NCBI GenBank assembly: GCA_900759225.1
Contig: CAAEUM010000330.1
Location: forward strand, 1-7,848
DNA: 7,848 nt
Direction: 5' to 3'
Source of the DNA: Lachnospiraceae bacterium
Lineage (GTDB): Bacteria; Bacillota; Clostridia; Lachnospirales; Lachnospiraceae
Shown: positions 5,573-7,848 of the stretch, piece after piece
Position numbering within the stretch: the stretch's first letter is position 1
How the letters are laid out: each line of letters opens with the position of its first letter
The notes under the pieces: generated by a model
Told to the model about the DNA's origin: nothing
Databases searched by the model: none
Seen by the model: only the letters and a program-made list of their open reading frames with translations
Program-made: the position numbers and the translations under genes

Positions 5573-7225
5573 CTACACATCCAGGCAGCTTCCGCCAATA
5601 AATTCCCTCAAAATGGAATTTTTCGGGATATCCTCACTGCTGACACCGATACAGTAATCCAAAAACTTCAGCAGACGCTTTGCCTCCACATATTCCTCTG
5701 ATTCCTTGGGGATTCCAAAAAGCAGGGGCTCCACATACTGTTTTAAAACAGCCAGCTCGTAAATAAGGGCCGAGTTAAACATTGCATCTGCCTCCTCCTG
5801 GTAAGGAAAGATATTTTCCTCCTCCCCCCTGCGCACAGAAGGCCACATGCGGATGGTTTCCTGGGCAGAGGCACCTCTTGTTCTGGCATCCCGCACGATC
5901 CGGCGCAAAAGACGCCCGTCCGTTGTAGGAATCCGGTTATGCTCATCAATGTTTAGCTGAGTCAGGGCGCTGATATAGATCTTGAATTTACTCTCCTTTG
6001 GAAGACGGTAGGAAAGCCGGTCATTTAAGCAGTGGATGCCTTCGATCACAAGGATATCCTCGGGGCCCAGCTGAAGGAAATCCCCCTTATATTCCCGCTC
6101 TCCCTTTTTGAAATTGTAGTAGGGAAGCTCCACCCGCTCCCCTGCAAGCAGCGCTGCCATATCCCGGTTAAACTGTTCAATATCCAGGCACTCCAGCACC
6201 TCATAATTGTAGTTGCCGTTTTCATCCCTGGGACTGTCCTCACGGTTTACAAAATAATTGTCCACTGCAATAGGATGGGGGCGCAGTCCAATGGCCTCCA
6301 GCTGAATAGACAGCCTGTGGGAAAAGGTGGTCTTTCCGGAGGAGGAAGGGCCTGCGATCATCACCAGTTTCGTTCCCTTCCTGGAAGCGATGCGGGCTGC
6401 GATCTCTGCCGTCTTTTTCTCCTGGAAGGCCTCCTGCAAAAGCACAAGACGGAGAAAATCCCCTCTTGCGATCCAGTCATTTAAAGCTCCTACGGTTTCC
6501 AGATCAAGGCGCTTTCCCCACCGCGAGGAATCCTTAAGCGTAGCAAACAGCTTCTCCTGAGGCACAAAGCTTCGGATCGTCTTTGGTTCATCCATAGTAG
6601 GAAGCAGAAGGACAAAGCCGTCATGGTACGGCACCAGATCGAAATATTTCAGGTAACCTGTATTCTGCACCATATAACCGTAATAATAATCTTCAAAGCC
6701 GTCCAGGCTGTAAATATTCACCCTGGACACCCTGCGGTAGCGAAACAGCCGCTCCTTGTCATACATCCGGTGACGGTGGAACAGCTCCACCCCGTCATCA
6801 GTGGATACACTGCGCTTTAAAATGGGGAGCTTCTGCGCGGCATACTGCTGCATTCTTTCCTTTACCTGCAAAAGAAGCTCCTCCGTCAGATCAAAATCGC
6901 CCTCGGCCTCCACAAACAGGCCCTTTCCCATGGAAAAATCGACAATGACCTTCTCCACACGCTCTGAACCCACCACTGCATAAAACGCTTTCAGCATCAG
7001 AAGAGTGGCACTTCTGCGGTAAGCAGACAGGCCCGGCTTTTCCCTTGCAGTGATAAATTTAAGATCGCAGTCCTTAACCTGCTTATGAAGCTCCTGAAGC
7101 TTCCCATTTACCCTTACAAGCAGGATATCATCCTCATACTGCTCCTGATAATCCTCCGCTACCTGAAGCCAGGTTGTTCCCTCAGGGTACTCTCTTCGTT
7201 CCTCTCCAATCTGAATCTGTGCCAT
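5573..7225 (-). CDS. Nucleoside (uridine-type) kinase with ThrRS-like TGS/SAD N-terminus
   Basis: This 550-residue protein joins two parts. Residues 1-60 look like a TGS domain, and about 65-230 resemble the threonyl-tRNA synthetase second additional domain. Residues 285-500 form a P-loop kinase of the uridine kinase/phosphoribulokinase family. The P-loop is GPSSSGKT (292-299), followed by AVDNYF (320-325) in the substrate region, the Walker-B-like VIEGIH (393-398), and the RRIVRDARTRG segment (441-451) typical of the lid. It should phosphorylate a nucleoside with a nucleoside triphosphate in the cytosol; the substrate (uridine, cytidine or other) is not certain. The frame also has an ATG at 7229-7231, but that is only three bases from AGGAGG (7235-7240). 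The second ATG (7223-7225), nine bases away, is preferred and gives MAQIQIGEERREYPEGTTW. It starts 13 bases after the nif3-family stop and is followed by a terminator. The fused architecture is known in Clostridia; the role of the ThrRS-like part is not established. Confidence 0.92.
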   Translation of the reverse strand: MAQIQIGEERREYPEGTTWLQVAEDYQEQYEDDILLVRVNGKLQELHKQVKDCDLKFITAREKPGLSAYRRSATLLMLKAFYAVVGSERVEKVIVDFSMGKGLFVEAEGDFDLTEELLLQVKERMQQYAAQKLPILKRSVSTDDGVELFHRHRMYDKERLFRYRRVSRVNIYSLDGFEDYYYGYMVQNTGYLKYFDLVPYHDGFVLLLPTMDEPKTIRSFVPQEKLFATLKDSSRWGKRLDLETVGALNDWIARGDFLRLVLLQEAFQEKKTAEIAARIASRKGTKLVMIAGPSSSGKTTFSHRLSIQLEAIGLRPHPIAVDNYFVNREDSPRDENGNYNYEVLECLDIEQFNRDMAALLAGERVELPYYNFKKGEREYKGDFLQLGPEDILVIEGIHCLNDRLSYRLPKESKFKIYISALTQLNIDEHNRIPTTDGRLLRRIVRDARTRGASAQETIRMWPSVRRGEEENIFPYQEEADAMFNSALIYELAVLKQYVEPLLFGIPKESEEYVEAKRLLKFLDYCIGVSSEDIPKNSILREFIGGSCLDV

Positions 7226-7234
7226 ATGCATTTA

Positions 7235-7240
7235 CCTCCT
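7235..7240 (-). promoter_or_regulatory. Ribosome binding site deciding the kinase start
   Basis: AGGAGG on the minus strand overlaps the TAG stop codon of the nif3-family gene (7239-7241). It is three bases from the first in-frame ATG and nine from the second, which favours the second. The stop/RBS overlap also suggests that the two genes are translated from one mRNA with coupling. Confidence 0.75.
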
Positions 7241-7848
7241 ATATAAGAACGGCGGGCCACTGGATCGGCGCCTGTGCCAGCTTTACATCCTCTCCCAGCT
7301 TTTCCTCCAGAAAACGGTTCATGTAAGAAATAAATATATGCTCCAGGCCGTAATGGCCTGCATCAATTACAGCCATGCCTCTTGCTGCCGCATCAATTCC
7401 CTGATGGTGGCTGATATCCCCTGTGACAAAGGCCTGGGCGCCCTGCAAAAGCGCCGCCTCTATCTCGCTTCCCCCGGAGCCCGGACAGACTGCAGCCTGC
7501 TTTACCGTATGTTCAAGAAGCTCCTGCCCATACACCAGCACAAAAGGCAGTCCAAAGGCCTCCTTTACCTGTTCTGCCAGGGCTTTCACTGTTTTTTCCT
7601 GCTTAAGGCCTCCTATTTTCCCAATGCCATAGGGTTTCCCACCCATCTCTCCCAAAACCTCCAGAGGACTGCAGGAAGACAGCCCCAGGCGGCTGGCTGC
7701 CAGATCTGCCATACATCCGGGAGCCGCATCAAAATTGGTATGCATGGCATAGTAGGAAATATCTGCCTGTATCAGGCATATGAGCCTGCGCGTAATAAAG
7801 TTTTCATCATTTACCTTTTTGATCGACTTAAAAATAAGGGGATGGTGG
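7239..7848 (-). CDS. Nif3/YqfO-family dinuclear metal-centre protein (DUF34), N-terminus cut by window edge
   Basis: The frame is open to the right edge, so the first roughly 60 residues are missing and 202 are visible. Counting from the first complete visible codon, the motifs are HHPLIF (1-6), MHTNFDAAPGCMADLAASRLGL (35-56, with Asp40), FVTGDISHHQ (140-149) and DAGHYGLE (162-169, with His165 and Glu169). These correspond to the two-His, Asp, His and Glu ligands of the Nif3 bimetal site, so the protein should bind two metals. HTNFD runs to the C-terminal motifs without the PII-like insert of YqfO, so this is the short form (about 260 residues when complete). The internal Met at visible residue 35 (7743-7745) is not the start, because the conserved HHP motif lies upstream of it. 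Family members form hexameric toroids; the cellular function is not settled, and names such as GTP cyclohydrolase I type 2 are doubtful. It is co-transcribed with the kinase. Confidence 0.93.
   Translation of the reverse strand, partial: HHPLIFKSIKKVNDENFITRRLICLIQADISYYAMHTNFDAAPGCMADLAASRLGLSSCSPLEVLGEMGGKPYGIGKIGGLKQEKTVKALAEQVKEAFGLPFVLVYGQELLEHTVKQAAVCPGSGGSEIEAALLQGAQAFVTGDISHHQGIDAAARGMAVIDAGHYGLEHIFISYMNRFLEEKLGEDVKLAQAPIQWPAVLI

Noticed and set aside
5401..5601. 66-codon open frame on the plus strand in the intergenic region
   Set aside because: It has no ribosome binding site before its ATG, runs straight through the terminator hairpin, ends inside the kinase gene, and its composition reflects AT-rich non-coding DNA.
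6032..6484. 150-codon open frame on the plus strand
   Set aside because: It lies wholly inside the nucleoside kinase gene on the opposite strand, whose P-loop and kinase motifs are unmistakable; the plus-strand product resembles nothing I recognise.
7226..7231. Kinase start at the ATG at 7229-7231
   Set aside because: It is only three bases from AGGAGG; the in-frame ATG at 7223-7225 has normal nine-base spacing. It cannot be fully excluded.
7239..7745. Nif3-family gene starting at the internal ATG at 7745
   Set aside because: The conserved HHPLIF metal-binding motif is encoded upstream in the same open frame, so the gene continues past the right edge.
1..7848. CRISPR arrays, tRNA or rRNA genes, riboswitches and insertion sequences
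   Set aside because: No regularly spaced repeats, RNA gene folds, transposase frames or terminal inverted repeats were seen; the only notable repeats are the pairs in 5278-5465.

Overview
The window looks like a stretch of chromosome from a Gram-positive anaerobe of the Clostridia, most likely a Lachnospiraceae-type gut organism. This is inferred from strong AGGAGG-type ribosome binding sites, an oxygen-averse enzyme set (an old-yellow-enzyme flavoprotein with an Fe-S cysteine cluster), and a nif3 plus threonyl-tRNA-synthetase-like nucleoside kinase pair that I associate with Clostridia. No species can be named from the sequence. All seven supported genes lie on the minus strand, so the order of transcription runs from high to low coordinates.

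Right part (about 5573-7848): two tightly packed housekeeping-type genes. The first is the 3' part of a Nif3/YqfO-family dinuclear-metal protein, cut by the window edge. It is followed 13 bases later by a 550-residue nucleoside (uridine-type) kinase with a ThrRS-like N-terminus. A hairpin terminator at 5498-5540 closes this unit. Base composition here is fairly GC-rich.

Middle (5224-5572): a 349-base AT-rich intergenic region with no gene. It holds the terminator, two copies of a 25-base imperfect direct repeat 67 bases apart, a 12-base direct repeat, and a weak candidate promoter, all upstream of the next operon.

Left part (1-5223): an accessory five-gene operon with gaps of 27, 34, 7 and 27 bases. 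In order of transcription it encodes an ACMSD-family (Amidohydro_2) metal-dependent decarboxylase or hydrolase, an AspT/YidE/YbjL-type carboxylate antiporter, an AraC-family regulator, an OYE-family flavin oxidoreductase, and a short-chain dehydrogenase/reductase that runs off the left edge.

Together these genes look like a small catabolic or respiratory-reduction cassette for an unsaturated or aromatic carboxylic acid. In this reading the acid is imported by the antiporter and decarboxylated or hydrolysed by the amidohydrolase-family enzyme. The flavoenzyme then reduces a C=C bond and the SDR handles a keto or hydroxyl group, with AraC sensing the substrate. The antiporter-decarboxylase pairing resembles the AspT-aspartate decarboxylase proton-motive cycle. 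The substrate cannot be read from the sequence.
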